Of a DNA stretch of 64,000 nt, positions 45,079 to 54,277 are shown in pieces. Each line of letters begins with the position of its first letter. Position 1 is the stretch's first letter. The stretch is from JBBROS01 sp965199595 (GTDB taxonomy: Bacteria; Pseudomonadota; Alphaproteobacteria; Acetobacterales; Acetobacteraceae), in NCBI GenBank assembly GCA_965199595.1, contig OZ241182.1:3286001-3350000 (forward strand). The letters are read 5' to 3'. The translations under genes and the position numbers were made by a program. The notes beneath the pieces are model-generated. The model did no database searches and was not told the DNA's origin. It saw only the letters and a list, made by a program, of their open reading frames with translations.

Positions 45079-47964
45079 TCAATTCAAACCAAGCGCCTCA
45101 CGCACCAGCTGCTGCTGCTGCGCGGTATGTACCTTCGCGAGCCCGGTGGCCGGGCTCGCGGCAGTCTCGCGCCCCACATAGGTCGGGCGCTTCGCGGCAT
45201 TGCCAAGCCCGGTCAGCACCGCTTCCAGCCGCCGGTCGACGAAGCTCCAGGCGCCATTGTTCATCGGCTCCTCCTGGCACCACACCACCTCGGCGTTCCT
45301 GTAGGCGCTCAGCACGCGGCCGAGGGTCTGCTCCGGGAACGGATAGATCTGCTCCAGCCGCACCAGCGCCACATCCTGCACGCCCTTGTCGCGGCGCTCC
45401 TGCACCAGGTCGTAGTATACCTTGCCCGTGCTGATCACGACGCGCCTCACCTGGTCGGGTGCCGCGATCGCGTCGGTCTCGGGGATGACGAACTTGAAGC
45501 GGCTGTCCGGTCCCATGTCCGCCACCGGGCTCACCGCCAGCTTGTGCCGCAGCAGGCTCTTGGGCGTCATGATCACCAGCGGCTTGCGGAAGTTCCGCTT
45601 CAGCTGGCGGCGCAGCGCGTGGAAGTAGTTGGCAGGCGTGGTCAGGTTGCACACCGTCATGTTCCGCTCGGCGCACAGCTGCAGATACCGCTCCAGCCGC
45701 GCGCTGCTGTGCTCGGGGCCCTGCCCCTCATGCCCGTGCGGCAGCAGCAGCGTCAGGCCGCTCATGCGCAGCCACTTGGTCTCGCCGCTGGCCAGGAACT
45801 GGTCGATGATCACCTGGGCGCCGTTCGCGAAGTCACCGAACTGCGCTTCCCACAGCACCATCGTGGTCGGGTCCGCCAGCGTGTAGCCGTATTCGAAGCC
45901 CAGCACCCCGGCCTCTGACAGCAGCGAGTTGTAGATCTCGATCTTGGCCTGCTTCTCGGCGATGTTGTTCAGCGGCGTGTATTCGTTCTGGTTGGCCTGG
46001 TCGACCAGCACCGCATGGCGCTGGCTGAACGTGCCGCGCTGCACGTCCTCGCCCGAGAGCCGGACCCGGTTGCCGTCGAGCAGCATGCCGCCGAACGCCA
46101 GCGCCTCGCCGGTCGCCCAGTCCACGCCCTCGCCGCTCTCCATCATGGCCCGCTTGGCCTCGAGCTGCCGCGCGATCTTGGAGTTCAGCTCGAAGTCGCC
46201 GGGCGCCGTGCTCAGGGCGCGGCCAATGGCCTGCATCTGCTCGGCGGACAGCCCGGTCGCGGTCTCCTCGCGCTCATCGGCCTCATCGGCCTGCTTCAAC
46301 CCGGCCCACTTGCCCTCCAGCCAGTCGGCCTTGTTCGGCTTGTAGCCCTTCGCGGCGGTGAACGCGTCCTCCAGCGTCTGCTGGAACCCGTCCCAGATGC
46401 CCTGCGAGTCCGCGGCCGTCACGCTGCCCTCAGCCGCCAGCTTTTCGGCATACAGCGTCCGGGTGGTCGGCATGTCCTTGATGGCACGGTACATGATCGG
46501 CTGGGTGAAGGCCGGCTCGTCGGTCTCGTTGTGGCCGTGGCGGCGGTAGCACACGATGTCCAGCACGAAGTCGGTGCCGAACTCCATGCGGAACTCCGCG
46601 GCCAGGCGGGCGCAGAACATCACCGCCTCCGGCTCGTCGCCGTTCACATGCAGGATCGGGCACTGCACGGACTTCGCGATATCCGTGCAATACAGCCCGG
46701 AATAGGCATGCGCCGGCACCGTCGTGAACCCGATCTGGTTGTTCACCACCAGGTGGATGGTGCCGCCGGTGCGGTAGCCGATCAGCTGGCTCATCGCCAG
46801 TGTCTCATACACCAGGCCCTGCCCGGCAAATGCCGCATCACCGTGCATCAGGATGCCCATGACGCTGTGGCGGCCCTTGGTGTCGCCGGCCGCATCCTGC
46901 CGGGCCCGCACCTTGCCGACCACCACGGGGTCCACGGCCTCGAGATGGGAGGGGTTCGGCTGCAGCGAGATGTGCACCGACCGCCCGGCGATCTCCATGT
47001 CGGTGCTGGTGCCGAGGTGATACTTCACGTCGCCCGAGCCCTGCACGTCATCGGGCTTGAAGCTGTTGCCGCCGAACTCGCTGAACACCGCCGTGAACGG
47101 CTTTTTCACCACGTTCACCAGCGTGTTCAACCGCCCGCGATGCGGCATCCCGATCGCCACTTCCGTCACGCCGCCGCGGGCACCGGTTTCGATGATCGCG
47201 TGCAGCGCCGGGATGGTGACCTCGCCGCCCTCGAGCCCGAAGCGCTTGGTGCCGACATAGCGCTTCTGGCAGAACGCCTCGAAACCCTCCGCTTCCGTCA
47301 GTTGCTGCAGGATCAAACGCTTCTGCGCGGCATCGAACCCCTGCCGCCATGGCGCACCTTCGATACGCCGCTGGATCCAGGTCTTCTGCTCCGGGTCCTG
47401 GATGTGCATGAACTCGACGCCGATGGCGCCGCAGTAGCTGGCCCGCACGATGGCGATGATCTCGCGCACCGTGGCCGTCTCCCGCCCCAGCACCCCATCG
47501 ATGAAGATCGGGCGGTCCATGTCGCCGGGGCCGAAGCCGTAGGAGGCCGGGTCAAGCTCGGTGTGCGGGGCGGGGACCTGGAGGCCGAGCGGATCGAGCC
47601 GCGCTTCCAGATGGCCGCGAACCCGGTAGGCGCGGATCAGCATCAGCGCGCGCAGGCTGTCGGTCGCCGCGGCGCGAACCTGCTCGGGCGTGGCGCCCTG
47701 CATGGCGGGCGTGGCGGCTGGCTTCCCCTTCGTGTCCTTGGGCGCCGCCGGCTCGGGCTCCGCAACGCTGTAGGTCGAAGGCGCCCAGGACGCGCCGGAG
47801 GCATCCTCCAGCACCGCCCGCGACTCGTCGTTGAGGGCGGAGAACAGGTCCTGGAAACTGGGATCGACACTGTTCGGGTCCCGGGCCCACCGGGCATACA
47901 GGTCCGCGATGAAGGCGGCATTGGCCCCGTTGAAGGCCGATGCGATCAGGTCGAAACCAGGCAT
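45079..47964 (-). CDS. sucA: 2-oxoglutarate dehydrogenase E1
   Basis: 961 aa. Thiamine-diphosphate decarboxylase of the TCA cycle. Seen: the N-terminal E2-binding start with DLYARWARDPNSVDPSFQDL, GMPHRGRLNTLVNVVKKPF, the ThDP motif region with ILMHGDAAFAGQGLVYETLA and VVNNQIGFTT, RRHGHNETDEPAFTQPIMYR, and the C-terminal WEAQFGDFANGAQVIIDQFL, LLPHGHEGQGPEHSSARLER and CQEEPMNNGAW. The start at 47964 opens MPGFDLIASAFNG; the frame is open ten codons further. Confidence 0.96.
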   Translation of the reverse strand: MPGFDLIASAFNGANAAFIADLYARWARDPNSVDPSFQDLFSALNDESRAVLEDASGASWAPSTYSVAEPEPAAPKDTKGKPAATPAMQGATPEQVRAAATDSLRALMLIRAYRVRGHLEARLDPLGLQVPAPHTELDPASYGFGPGDMDRPIFIDGVLGRETATVREIIAIVRASYCGAIGVEFMHIQDPEQKTWIQRRIEGAPWRQGFDAAQKRLILQQLTEAEGFEAFCQKRYVGTKRFGLEGGEVTIPALHAIIETGARGGVTEVAIGMPHRGRLNTLVNVVKKPFTAVFSEFGGNSFKPDDVQGSGDVKYHLGTSTDMEIAGRSVHISLQPNPSHLEAVDPVVVGKVRARQDAAGDTKGRHSVMGILMHGDAAFAGQGLVYETLAMSQLIGYRTGGTIHLVVNNQIGFTTVPAHAYSGLYCTDIAKSVQCPILHVNGDEPEAVMFCARLAAEFRMEFGTDFVLDIVCYRRHGHNETDEPAFTQPIMYRAIKDMPTTRTLYAEKLAAEGSVTAADSQGIWDGFQQTLEDAFTAAKGYKPNKADWLEGKWAGLKQADEADEREETATGLSAEQMQAIGRALSTAPGDFELNSKIARQLEAKRAMMESGEGVDWATGEALAFGGMLLDGNRVRLSGEDVQRGTFSQRHAVLVDQANQNEYTPLNNIAEKQAKIEIYNSLLSEAGVLGFEYGYTLADPTTMVLWEAQFGDFANGAQVIIDQFLASGETKWLRMSGLTLLLPHGHEGQGPEHSSARLERYLQLCAERNMTVCNLTTPANYFHALRRQLKRNFRKPLVIMTPKSLLRHKLAVSPVADMGPDSRFKFVIPETDAIAAPDQVRRVVISTGKVYYDLVQERRDKGVQDVALVRLEQIYPFPEQTLGRVLSAYRNAEVVWCQEEPMNNGAWSFVDRRLEAVLTGLGNAAKRPTYVGRETAASPATGLAKVHTAQQQQLVREALGLN

Positions 47965-48027
47965 GGATCGTTCCTCTCCGATACCCGCGCCCATTCGGGC
48001 CGCGGGTCTAGCCGTCAGTTTGAACGC

Positions 48028-48984
48028 TTAGCCGACCAGCTTGCTGCTGGCGTCGATCAACTCCTGGACGCTCGCGCAGCTCTTGTCGAATGCGGCCTGC
48101 TCGGCGGCATCCAGCTTGATCTCCACGATCTTCTCCACGCCCCCGGCCCCGATCACCACGGGCACGCCGACATAGAGATCCTTCACGCCGTACTGTCCGC
48201 TCAGGTGCGCCGCGGCCGGCAGCACCCGCTTCTTGTCCTTCAGGAAGCTTTCCGCCATGGCGATCGCGCTGGCGGCCGGCGCATAGAACGCGCTGCCCCT
48301 CTCCAGAAGCTTGACGATCTCGCCGCCACCATTCGCCGTGCGCGCCACGATGGCGTCGATCTTGGCCTGGGTGGTCCAGCCCATCTCGATCAGGTCCGGC
48401 ACCGGAATACCTGCCACCGTGGAATAGCGCACCAGCGGCACCATCGTGTCGCCGTGGCCGCCCAGCACGAAGGCGGTCACGTCCTCGACCGAGACGTTGA
48501 ACTCATGCGCCAGGAACAGGCGGAACCGCGCGCTGTCCAGCACGCCGGCCATGCCGACCACCATGTGCGGCGGCAGACCCGACTTCTTCTGCATCACCCA
48601 GACCATCGCATCGAGCGGGTTGGTGATGACGATGACGAAGGCGCCCGGGCAATGCTGCTTGATGCCCTCGGCCACGGTCGCGATCACTTCGGCGTTCTTC
48701 GCCACCAGGTCGTCACGGCTCATCCCCGGCTGGCGCGGGAACCCGGCGGTCACGATCACCACGTCCGACCCGGCAATCGCGCTGTAGTCGCTGCCGCCCA
48801 CCATGTGGCTGTCGAAGCCGTCCACGGGGCCGGACTGCATCAGGTCGAGCGCCTTGCCCGCCGCAACACCCCCGAACACGTCGAACAGAGCGACATCGCC
48901 CAGCTCCTTCAGCCCGATCATATGGGCCAAGGTGCCGCCGATGTTGCCGGCGCCGATCAGGGCAATCTTGTTGCGTGCCATCAT
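48028..48984 (-). CDS. mdh: Malate dehydrogenase
   Basis: 318 aa. An NAD-dependent, LDH-like type of malate dehydrogenase as used in alphaproteobacteria. Seen: the Rossmann motif IALIGAGNIGGTLAHMIGLK, VIVTAGFPRQPGMSRDDLVA with the substrate-binding Arg residues, VITNPLDAMVWVM, catalytic His in VLGGHGDTMVPLVRYSTVAG. Two ATGs in a row at the start; GGGAA six bases before the first. 63 bp upstream of sucA in the same direction. Confidence 0.96.
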   Translation of the reverse strand: MMARNKIALIGAGNIGGTLAHMIGLKELGDVALFDVFGGVAAGKALDLMQSGPVDGFDSHMVGGSDYSAIAGSDVVIVTAGFPRQPGMSRDDLVAKNAEVIATVAEGIKQHCPGAFVIVITNPLDAMVWVMQKKSGLPPHMVVGMAGVLDSARFRLFLAHEFNVSVEDVTAFVLGGHGDTMVPLVRYSTVAGIPVPDLIEMGWTTQAKIDAIVARTANGGGEIVKLLERGSAFYAPAASAIAMAESFLKDKKRVLPAAAHLSGQYGVKDLYVGVPVVIGAGGVEKIVEIKLDAAEQAAFDKSCASVQELIDASSKLVG

Positions 48985-49155
48985 GAGTTCCCGTCCGGGG
49001 TGGGGAGGAAGGCCGGCAGAGGGCCAGCGCCGATCGGAACGCCCGGGCGCCCGGAAGGTGCGGGGTGGTTACTCCATCAATCCCGGCGGGGCAACCGCTG
49101 CCGACCGACAAATGCCTTACAAAACGCCGACCTGCTCCACTTATAAGGTATGCCG

Positions 49156-49662
49156 ATGGACACCCCCGCTTTCGAGGCGACGCACTTCGAGGCCCTCATC
49201 ACCCCGCATCGCAGCCTGGGGCCGGCCGGGTTGCGCCGCCTGGCCGCGGCGATCCTGATCCTCAGCAGCACCGTCTCCACCATCCTCTGGATCATCGGGG
49301 CCTGGCCCGCCATCGCCTTCAACGTCATCGAGATCAGCCTGGCGCTCGTGCTGCTGTATCGCCACAACCGGGACCGCCGCACCACGGAGCGCCTGGTGCT
49401 CTCGTCCACCGGTCTGGTGGTGCAGCGGATCGACCGTGCCGGACAGCCGCATGAGCGGCGGCTGGACGTGGGCTGGCTGCAGGCGGTGCTGCACGAACGG
49501 CCGGGCCGCGCACCGGCCTTGCTGCTGATCAACCGCGGCCACCGCATGGAGGTGGCCGCCAACCTGGGCGAGGCGGAAAAGCGCGACCTTGCTGCCGCCC
49601 TGCGCGCCGCCCTGCACCGCCTGCGCAACCCGGTGTTCGACAACCCGCAGCTCGGGGCCTGA
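49156..49662 (+). CDS. DUF2244 family membrane protein
   Basis: 168 aa from the ATG at 49156, which has AGG seven bases upstream; an ATG two codons earlier is too close to that site. Seen: FEALITPHRSLGPAGLRRLA, two membrane helices (about 32-50 and 53-70), then RRTTERLVLSSTGLVVQRID and a C-terminal domain, the pattern of DUF2244. Function unknown. Divergent from mdh, convergent with the SDR gene. Confidence 0.85.
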   Translation: MDTPAFEATHFEALITPHRSLGPAGLRRLAAAILILSSTVSTILWIIGAWPAIAFNVIEISLALVLLYRHNRDRRTTERLVLSSTGLVVQRIDRAGQPHERRLDVGWLQAVLHERPGRAPALLLINRGHRMEVAANLGEAEKRDLAAALRAALHRLRNPVFDNPQLGA

Positions 49663-49668
49663 ACCCGG

Positions 49669-50370
49669 CTATCCGGCGTAGATCATCTTCCGCGTCATTC
49701 CGCCGTCGATCACGAACTCCGCCCCGGTCACAAACCCGGCCTCTTGTCCCACCAGCCAGGCCGCCAGTGCCGCCACATCCTCCACCGTGCCCACCCGGCC
49801 CGCCGGATGCTGCGCATGGTCCTCCGGCCGCAGCGCCACCCCGCTCACGTCGATCCAGCCCGGGCTGATGCTGTTCGCCCGGACCTCCGGCCCCAGGCTG
49901 ACCGCCAGCGCATGGGTCAGCGCCACCAGGCCGCCCTTGCTGGCGGCATAGCTCTCCGTGTCCGGCTCGCTCATCCGCGCCCGGGTGGAGGCCGTGGTGA
50001 CGATGCTGCCGCGCCGGGCCCGCAGCATGGGCGCCGCCGCCCGGGCGAGCAGGAACGTCGCGGTCAGGTTGGTGCCGATCACCCGCTGCCACTCCGCAAG
50101 CGACAGCGCCGCCAGAGGCTTGCGCACCATGGTGCCGGCATTGCTCACCAGCGCGTCGAGCCGGCCCTCCTGCGCCCCGATCCCGGCCACCAGCTCGGCA
50201 ACGGCGGCTTCCTCCGACACATCGGCGTCCACCCGGCGCATCCCCGGTTCGGCCGGGCCCGGCAGCCGATCGGCGGCCACCACCCGCCAGCCATCCCGCA
50301 CCAGCCGCCGGGCGATGCCGAGGCCGATGCCGTGCGCCGCCCCCGTCACCAGTGCCACCCGAGCCTCCAT
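49669..50370 (-). CDS. Short-chain dehydrogenase/reductase
   Basis: 233 aa. Seen: cofactor motif TGAAHGIGLGIARRLV, an acidic residue near 37 (AADRLPG) that suggests NAD preference, SNAGTMVRKPLAALSLAEWQ, catalytic Ser in IVTTASTRARM, Tyr and Lys in SYAASKGG, and SPGWIDVSGVALRPED. The substrate cannot be predicted. A lone gene, convergent with the DUF2244 gene (6-bp gap). Confidence 0.88.
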   Translation of the reverse strand: MEARVALVTGAAHGIGLGIARRLVRDGWRVVAADRLPGPAEPGMRRVDADVSEEAAVAELVAGIGAQEGRLDALVSNAGTMVRKPLAALSLAEWQRVIGTNLTATFLLARAAAPMLRARRGSIVTTASTRARMSEPDTESYAASKGGLVALTHALAVSLGPEVRANSISPGWIDVSGVALRPEDHAQHPAGRVGTVEDVAALAAWLVGQEAGFVTGAEFVIDGGMTRKMIYAG

Positions 50371-50439
50371 GATGTCCTCCCGCAGAGATTGCCAGCTTCA
50401 CCTATCCGGCTTCACCGATATGGTGCGGGTGCGGGCAAG

Positions 50440-50469
50440 TGGACGCCGGGGCGGCACACCGCCTATAAT
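50440..50469 (+). promoter_or_regulatory. Sigma70-like promoter with perfect -10
   Basis: TATAAT at 50464-50469 with TGGACG (four of six matches to TTGACA) 18 bases upstream. The expected transcript start is at about 50,476, exactly the ATG of a 37-aa ORF, suggesting a leaderless transcript for the glutathione peroxidase operon. Confidence 0.6.
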
Positions 50470-50475
50470 GCCATC

Positions 50476-50589
50476 ATGCGTCATCCCTGCTTCGCCCTCG
50501 ATCCAACCGTCGTCCGGGCCGCGCAAGCCGGGCGTCGCGTGCGGGACATGACCGCCGTCACCGTCGACACGCTGCCGGCCAGCCGATGA
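50476..50589 (+). CDS. Putative leaderless 37-aa ORF coupled to glutathione peroxidase
   Basis: Opens MRHPCFALDPTVVRAAQAGR and ends with an ATGA overlap on the peroxidase start. No family is recognised. Its ATG lies at the predicted transcript start. The peptide may be an upstream coupling ORF. Confidence 0.4.
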   Translation: MRHPCFALDPTVVRAAQAGRRVRDMTAVTVDTLPASR

Positions 50590-51068
50590 GCAGCGCCGCC
50601 GACTTCACGTTGACGACGCTGGGCGGCGAACCCCTGCCGCTGCGGGCCTATGCCGGAACGCCGCTGCTGATCGTCAACACTGCGTCGCTGTGCGGCTTCA
50701 CCCCGCAATATGCCGGGTTGCAGGCGCTGTGGACCGAGTATCGCGACCGCGGCCTGACGGTGCTGGCCGTCCCATCCAACGATTTCGGCAGGCAGGAGCC
50801 CGGCGATGCCGCCAGCATCGGCGCGGTCTGTGATGCGCGTTTCAACATCACCTTTCCGGTGGCGGCCAAGGCCGTGGTCTCCGGCGCGAACGCCATCCCG
50901 CTGTTCCGCTGGCTCGCCGACGCCGCCGGGCCGCTGGGCCGGCCGCGCTGGAACTTCTACAAATACCTGGTCGGCCGCGATGGCCAGCTGATCGACTGGT
51001 TCGGCAGCGTGACTGCGCCCGGTGCCGCCCGGCTGCGGCGCGCCGTCGAGCGCAGCCTCGCAGCCTAG
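50586..51068 (+). CDS. Glutathione peroxidase family protein
   Basis: 160 aa. Reduces peroxides with thiol donors. Seen: LIVNTASLCGFTPQYAGLQA with the peroxidatic Cys36 and the FTPQY motif, TVLAVPSNDFGRQEPGD, a KAVVSGANAIPLFRWLA segment and WNFYKYLVGRDGQLIDWFGS with the catalytic Trp and Asn. Cys in place of Sec, normal in bacteria. There is an early Gly-Phe variant in FGGGEP-type loop: only FGRQEPG is present. Confidence 0.92.
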   Translation: MSSAADFTLTTLGGEPLPLRAYAGTPLLIVNTASLCGFTPQYAGLQALWTEYRDRGLTVLAVPSNDFGRQEPGDAASIGAVCDARFNITFPVAAKAVVSGANAIPLFRWLADAAGPLGRPRWNFYKYLVGRDGQLIDWFGSVTAPGAARLRRAVERSLAA

Positions 51069-51081
51069 CTCCGGACGTTCC

Positions 51082-51831
51082 GTGCCGCCCCTGAGCCAGA
51101 CCTGCGCCATCGCCGTCATCGCCAAGGCGCCCCGGCCCGGTCACGTCAAGACCCGGCTGCAGGCGGTGCTGCGCCCCGTGGAAGCCGCGGAACTGGGCGG
51201 CGCCTTCCTGCGCGACACGCTCGCCAACCTGGTGCTGGCCAGCGCCGAGGTGCCCATCGCGCCCTTCGTCGCCTACGCCCCCGCCGGGGAGGAGGCGCGG
51301 TTCGACGGCATGCTGCCGCCCGGGGTGCAGCTGGTGCTGGCCGATGGCAGCGACGGCGCGGCGGAGGGCGTCGAGGGCTTCGGGCGCGTGCTGCTGCACA
51401 CCACGCGCCTGCTGCTGGCCCAGGGCCATGGCGCCGTCTGCGTGCTGGGCGCCGACAGCCCCACCCTGCCGACCGCGGAGCTGGTGCGTGCCGCGCGTCA
51501 CCTGCTGGACGGCAGCGCCGACGCCGTGCTGGGCGCCGCGGAGGATGGCGGATACTGGCTGCTCGGCCTGACCCGGCCCGACGCAGCCCCCTATGCCGGC
51601 ATCGCCTGGAGCACCGGGAACGTCGCCGCGACCACGCGGACGCGCCTGCTCGAAGCCGGGCTGCGCACGACGGAACTGGCCACTTGGTATGACATCGACG
51701 ACCGCGCCGCGCTGGTTCGGCTGGTGCATGAGATCAACGATGCCGGCGGCCCGGCCTTCGCGGCGCCGAACACCGCCGCCGTGCTGCACCGCCTGGGCGT
51801 GGCCGCCCGGCTGCACCAGGTTGCCACCTGA
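51082..51831 (+). CDS. TIGR04282-type glycosyltransferase (rSAM-associated transferase 1)
   Basis: 249 aa from a GTG at 51082. Seen: an N-terminal nucleotide-sugar-type motif CAIAVIAKAPRPGHVKTRL, VCVLGADSPTLPTAELVRAA, AVLGAAEDGGYWLLGLTRPD and WSTGNVAATTRTRLLEAG, the signature of the TIGR04282 (DUF2064) family, which often accompanies radical SAM enzymes. The sugar and acceptor are unknown. TGATG overlap with the membrane GT gene. Confidence 0.85.
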   Translation: MPPLSQTCAIAVIAKAPRPGHVKTRLQAVLRPVEAAELGGAFLRDTLANLVLASAEVPIAPFVAYAPAGEEARFDGMLPPGVQLVLADGSDGAAEGVEGFGRVLLHTTRLLLAQGHGAVCVLGADSPTLPTAELVRAARHLLDGSADAVLGAAEDGGYWLLGLTRPDAAPYAGIAWSTGNVAATTRTRLLEAGLRTTELATWYDIDDRAALVRLVHEINDAGGPAFAAPNTAAVLHRLGVAARLHQVAT

Positions 51832-53207
51832 TGGGGCGTCGCCTGGCGGGCGCCGTCCTGGTGCTGCTTGGCCTCGGGGTCGTGGCCCTGGTGTTCCTGG
51901 GCCTGCGCGCCCAGCCGCCCGGCAGCTTCGGCTCGCTGACACTGACCGATGCCCGCTTCTACATCGGCTGCGCGCTGGGCGCCGGTGTCCTCTACGCTGC
52001 GGCGGTCGGCGTGGTGCGCAAGTGGCGGGTGCCGGGCTGGACCCTGCCCGTCGTGCTGCTGCTCGGCCTGGTGGCCCGGCTGGCCGTGCTGGCCGCACCG
52101 CCGATCATCTCCACCGACATCTATCGCTATGTCTGGGACGGCCGGGTGCAGGCTGCCGGCATCAACCCCTACAGCTACCTGCCCAGCGACCCCGCCCTGC
52201 TGGCCCTGCGCGACACCGCGCCGGGCGCCACCGCGATCTACCCCAACATCAACCGCGTCGACAGCGCCCCCACCATCTATCCACCCGCCGCGCAGATGCT
52301 GTTCGCCCTGATCGGGCTGACCCTGCCGTCGATCTGGACCGTGAAGGCGGTGATGCTGGGCTTCGACCTGCTCACCACGCTGGTCGCCCTGCTGCTGCTG
52401 CGGGCTGCCGCGCGGCCATCGGCGCAGGTGCTGGTCTGGGCCTGGAACCCGCTGGTGATCTGGGAGTTCGCCGGCGCCGGGCACATCGATGCGGCGGCGC
52501 TGGCGGCCTCCGCGCTGGCCATGCTGGCGGTGGTGCGCGGGCGGCGCGCCTGGGGCGGGCTGGCGCTGGGCGTCGCGGTGCTGTTCAAGCTGCTGCCCGC
52601 CGCGCTGTTCCCGGCGCTGTGGCGGCGGTGGGACTGGCGGGTGCCGGTCATGGCGGCGGTGGTGATCCTGGCGGGATATGGCGTCTATGCCTCGGTGGGG
52701 TTGCGGGTGTTCGGCTATCTGCCGGGCTATGCGTCGGAGGAAGGGCTGGATGGCGGCGGCTTCCTGCTGCTGCGGCTGCTCGCGCTCTGGGTGCCGGTGC
52801 CCGCCTGGGCCGGAGCGGTTTACGCCGTGGCCGCCCTGGCGCTGCTCGCGGGCCTTGCAGCGCTCGTGGCATTGCCGGCCCGGCTGCCGACCAGCGCCTC
52901 CGGCCGGGCCGAGGCCGTGGCTGGTGGCGCACTTGTGCTTTCGGGCGCCCTGATCGCCGTGCTGTCGCCACATTACCCATGGTATATGACGATGCTGGTG
53001 CTGCCAGCCGTACTCGTGCCCGCCTGGTCCGCGCTATGGCTGACAATCGCCGGGCCATTGTTATATCTTGACCATGGGCACGGCCAGGTGCTTTGGCCGG
53101 CCCTCGTGTTCCTGCCCGCCCTGCCGCTGCTGCTGATCGACCTTTACGCACCACAGGCCGCGCCCAAGGCCGACCCGCGGGCCCTGCCTGCCGATGGAGG
53201 ACTCTGA
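51831..53207 (+). CDS. GT-C (GT87-like) membrane glycosyltransferase
   Basis: 458 aa with about 12 membrane helices. Seen: IISTDIYRYVWDGRVQAAGI near residue 90-110, which has the acidic D-x-Y-R-Y-x-W-D loop of polyprenol-phosphate-sugar-dependent mannosyltransferases, then NPYSYLPSD, TIYPPAAQMLFAL and WAWNPLVIWEFAGAGHIDAA. It likely transfers a sugar from a lipid carrier on the periplasmic side. TGATG overlaps on both ends place it in a tight operon. Confidence 0.8.
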   Translation: MGRRLAGAVLVLLGLGVVALVFLGLRAQPPGSFGSLTLTDARFYIGCALGAGVLYAAAVGVVRKWRVPGWTLPVVLLLGLVARLAVLAAPPIISTDIYRYVWDGRVQAAGINPYSYLPSDPALLALRDTAPGATAIYPNINRVDSAPTIYPPAAQMLFALIGLTLPSIWTVKAVMLGFDLLTTLVALLLLRAAARPSAQVLVWAWNPLVIWEFAGAGHIDAAALAASALAMLAVVRGRRAWGGLALGVAVLFKLLPAALFPALWRRWDWRVPVMAAVVILAGYGVYASVGLRVFGYLPGYASEEGLDGGGFLLLRLLALWVPVPAWAGAVYAVAALALLAGLAALVALPARLPTSASGRAEAVAGGALVLSGALIAVLSPHYPWYMTMLVLPAVLVPAWSALWLTIAGPLLYLDHGHGQVLWPALVFLPALPLLLIDLYAPQAAPKADPRALPADGGL

Positions 53208-54277
53208 TGCCCGACACCGCCCTCGACACCCGTTCGGACCTGCTGCTGAACCCCACGCGCTATTTCGAGCAGGTGAGTTCGGGCGACAGCATCGCCGCCG
53301 CACCCCCGGTCTGCCTGTACCTGGAGGTGACGAACCGCTGCAACCTGCTGTGCGAGACCTGCCCGCGCACCTTCGAGGCGCTGGAGCCGCCGCAGGACAT
53401 GAGCATGGACCTGTTCCGCAAGATCGTGGACCAGGTGCCGGGCGTGAAGCGCGTGGTGCTGCACGGTGTGGGTGAGCCGATGCTGGTGAAGCACCTGCCG
53501 GACATGATCCGCTACCTGAAGGCCCGCGGCACCCACGTGCTGTTCAACACCAACGGCACGCTGCTGGCCCCGCGCAAGCACGCCGAGATCATCGACACCG
53601 GCCTCGACGAGCTGCGCGTCTCGCTGGACGCCGCGGAGGCCGCCACGTTTCTGAAGGTGCGCGGCAAGGACATGTTCGATCGCATCGTCCGCAACGTCAG
53701 CGCCTTCACCAACCTGCAGGCCGCAACAGGCGCCACCAAGCCCGTCGTCTCGCTCTGGCTGACCGGGTTGAAGGAAACGGTGGATCAGCTGCCTGCCTTC
53801 GTGCGCCTCGCCGCCGAGATCGGCGTGAAGGAGGTGCACCTGCAGCGCCTGGTGTTCGATGACGCCGGGTTCGGCATGGCCCGGCCCGACAGCTCCCTGT
53901 TCGAGAGCACCCGCGCCGAGGAGGAGGCGACCATCGCCGAAGCCACCGCCATCGGCCAGCAGCTCGGCGTCTCGCTGGATGCCTCCGGTGCCACCGAGCC
54001 CGGTCTGAGCCTGAAGAAGCAGGCCGACGACAAGCCCTGGGCCACCTGCCGCCGCCCCTGGTCGCTGATGTATTTCACCGCGCATGGCCGCGCCCTGCCC
54101 TGCTGCATCGCGCCGTTCAGCGCCCGGGGCTACGAGAACTACACGCTGGGCAATGCCTCCCAGCAGGACCTGCTGGAGATCTGGAACAGCCCGGCCTACC
54201 AGGACTTCCGCACCAACCTGGTGGGTGAAGTGCCGCCGAAACCCTGCCAGGGATGCGGCCTGCGTTGGAGCCTCTGA
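53207..54277 (+). CDS. Radical SAM / SPASM domain protein
   Basis: 356 aa. Seen: the cluster motif CNLLCETC near residues 45-52 in YLEVTNRCNLLCETCPRTFE, VVLHGVGEPMLVKHLPDMIR, LFNTNGTLL, LDELRVSLDAAEAATFLKVR, and a C-terminal SPASM-like part with CRRPWSLMYFTAHGRALPCC and CQGCGLRW. Its substrate is unknown. Flanked by three glycosyltransferase-type genes, so it may modify the glycan or lipid they make. Confidence 0.88.
   Translation: MPDTALDTRSDLLLNPTRYFEQVSSGDSIAAAPPVCLYLEVTNRCNLLCETCPRTFEALEPPQDMSMDLFRKIVDQVPGVKRVVLHGVGEPMLVKHLPDMIRYLKARGTHVLFNTNGTLLAPRKHAEIIDTGLDELRVSLDAAEAATFLKVRGKDMFDRIVRNVSAFTNLQAATGATKPVVSLWLTGLKETVDQLPAFVRLAAEIGVKEVHLQRLVFDDAGFGMARPDSSLFESTRAEEEATIAEATAIGQQLGVSLDASGATEPGLSLKKQADDKPWATCRRPWSLMYFTAHGRALPCCIAPFSARGYENYTLGNASQQDLLEIWNSPAYQDFRTNLVGEVPPKPCQGCGLRWSL

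Noticed and set aside
46015..49146. A 1043-codon open frame opposite sucA and mdh
   Set aside because: sucA and mdh are certain on the minus strand with full motifs; the opposite frame is His/Arg/Gly-rich shadow sequence. Similar long antisense frames opposite lpdA, mrcA and rne were dropped for the same reason.
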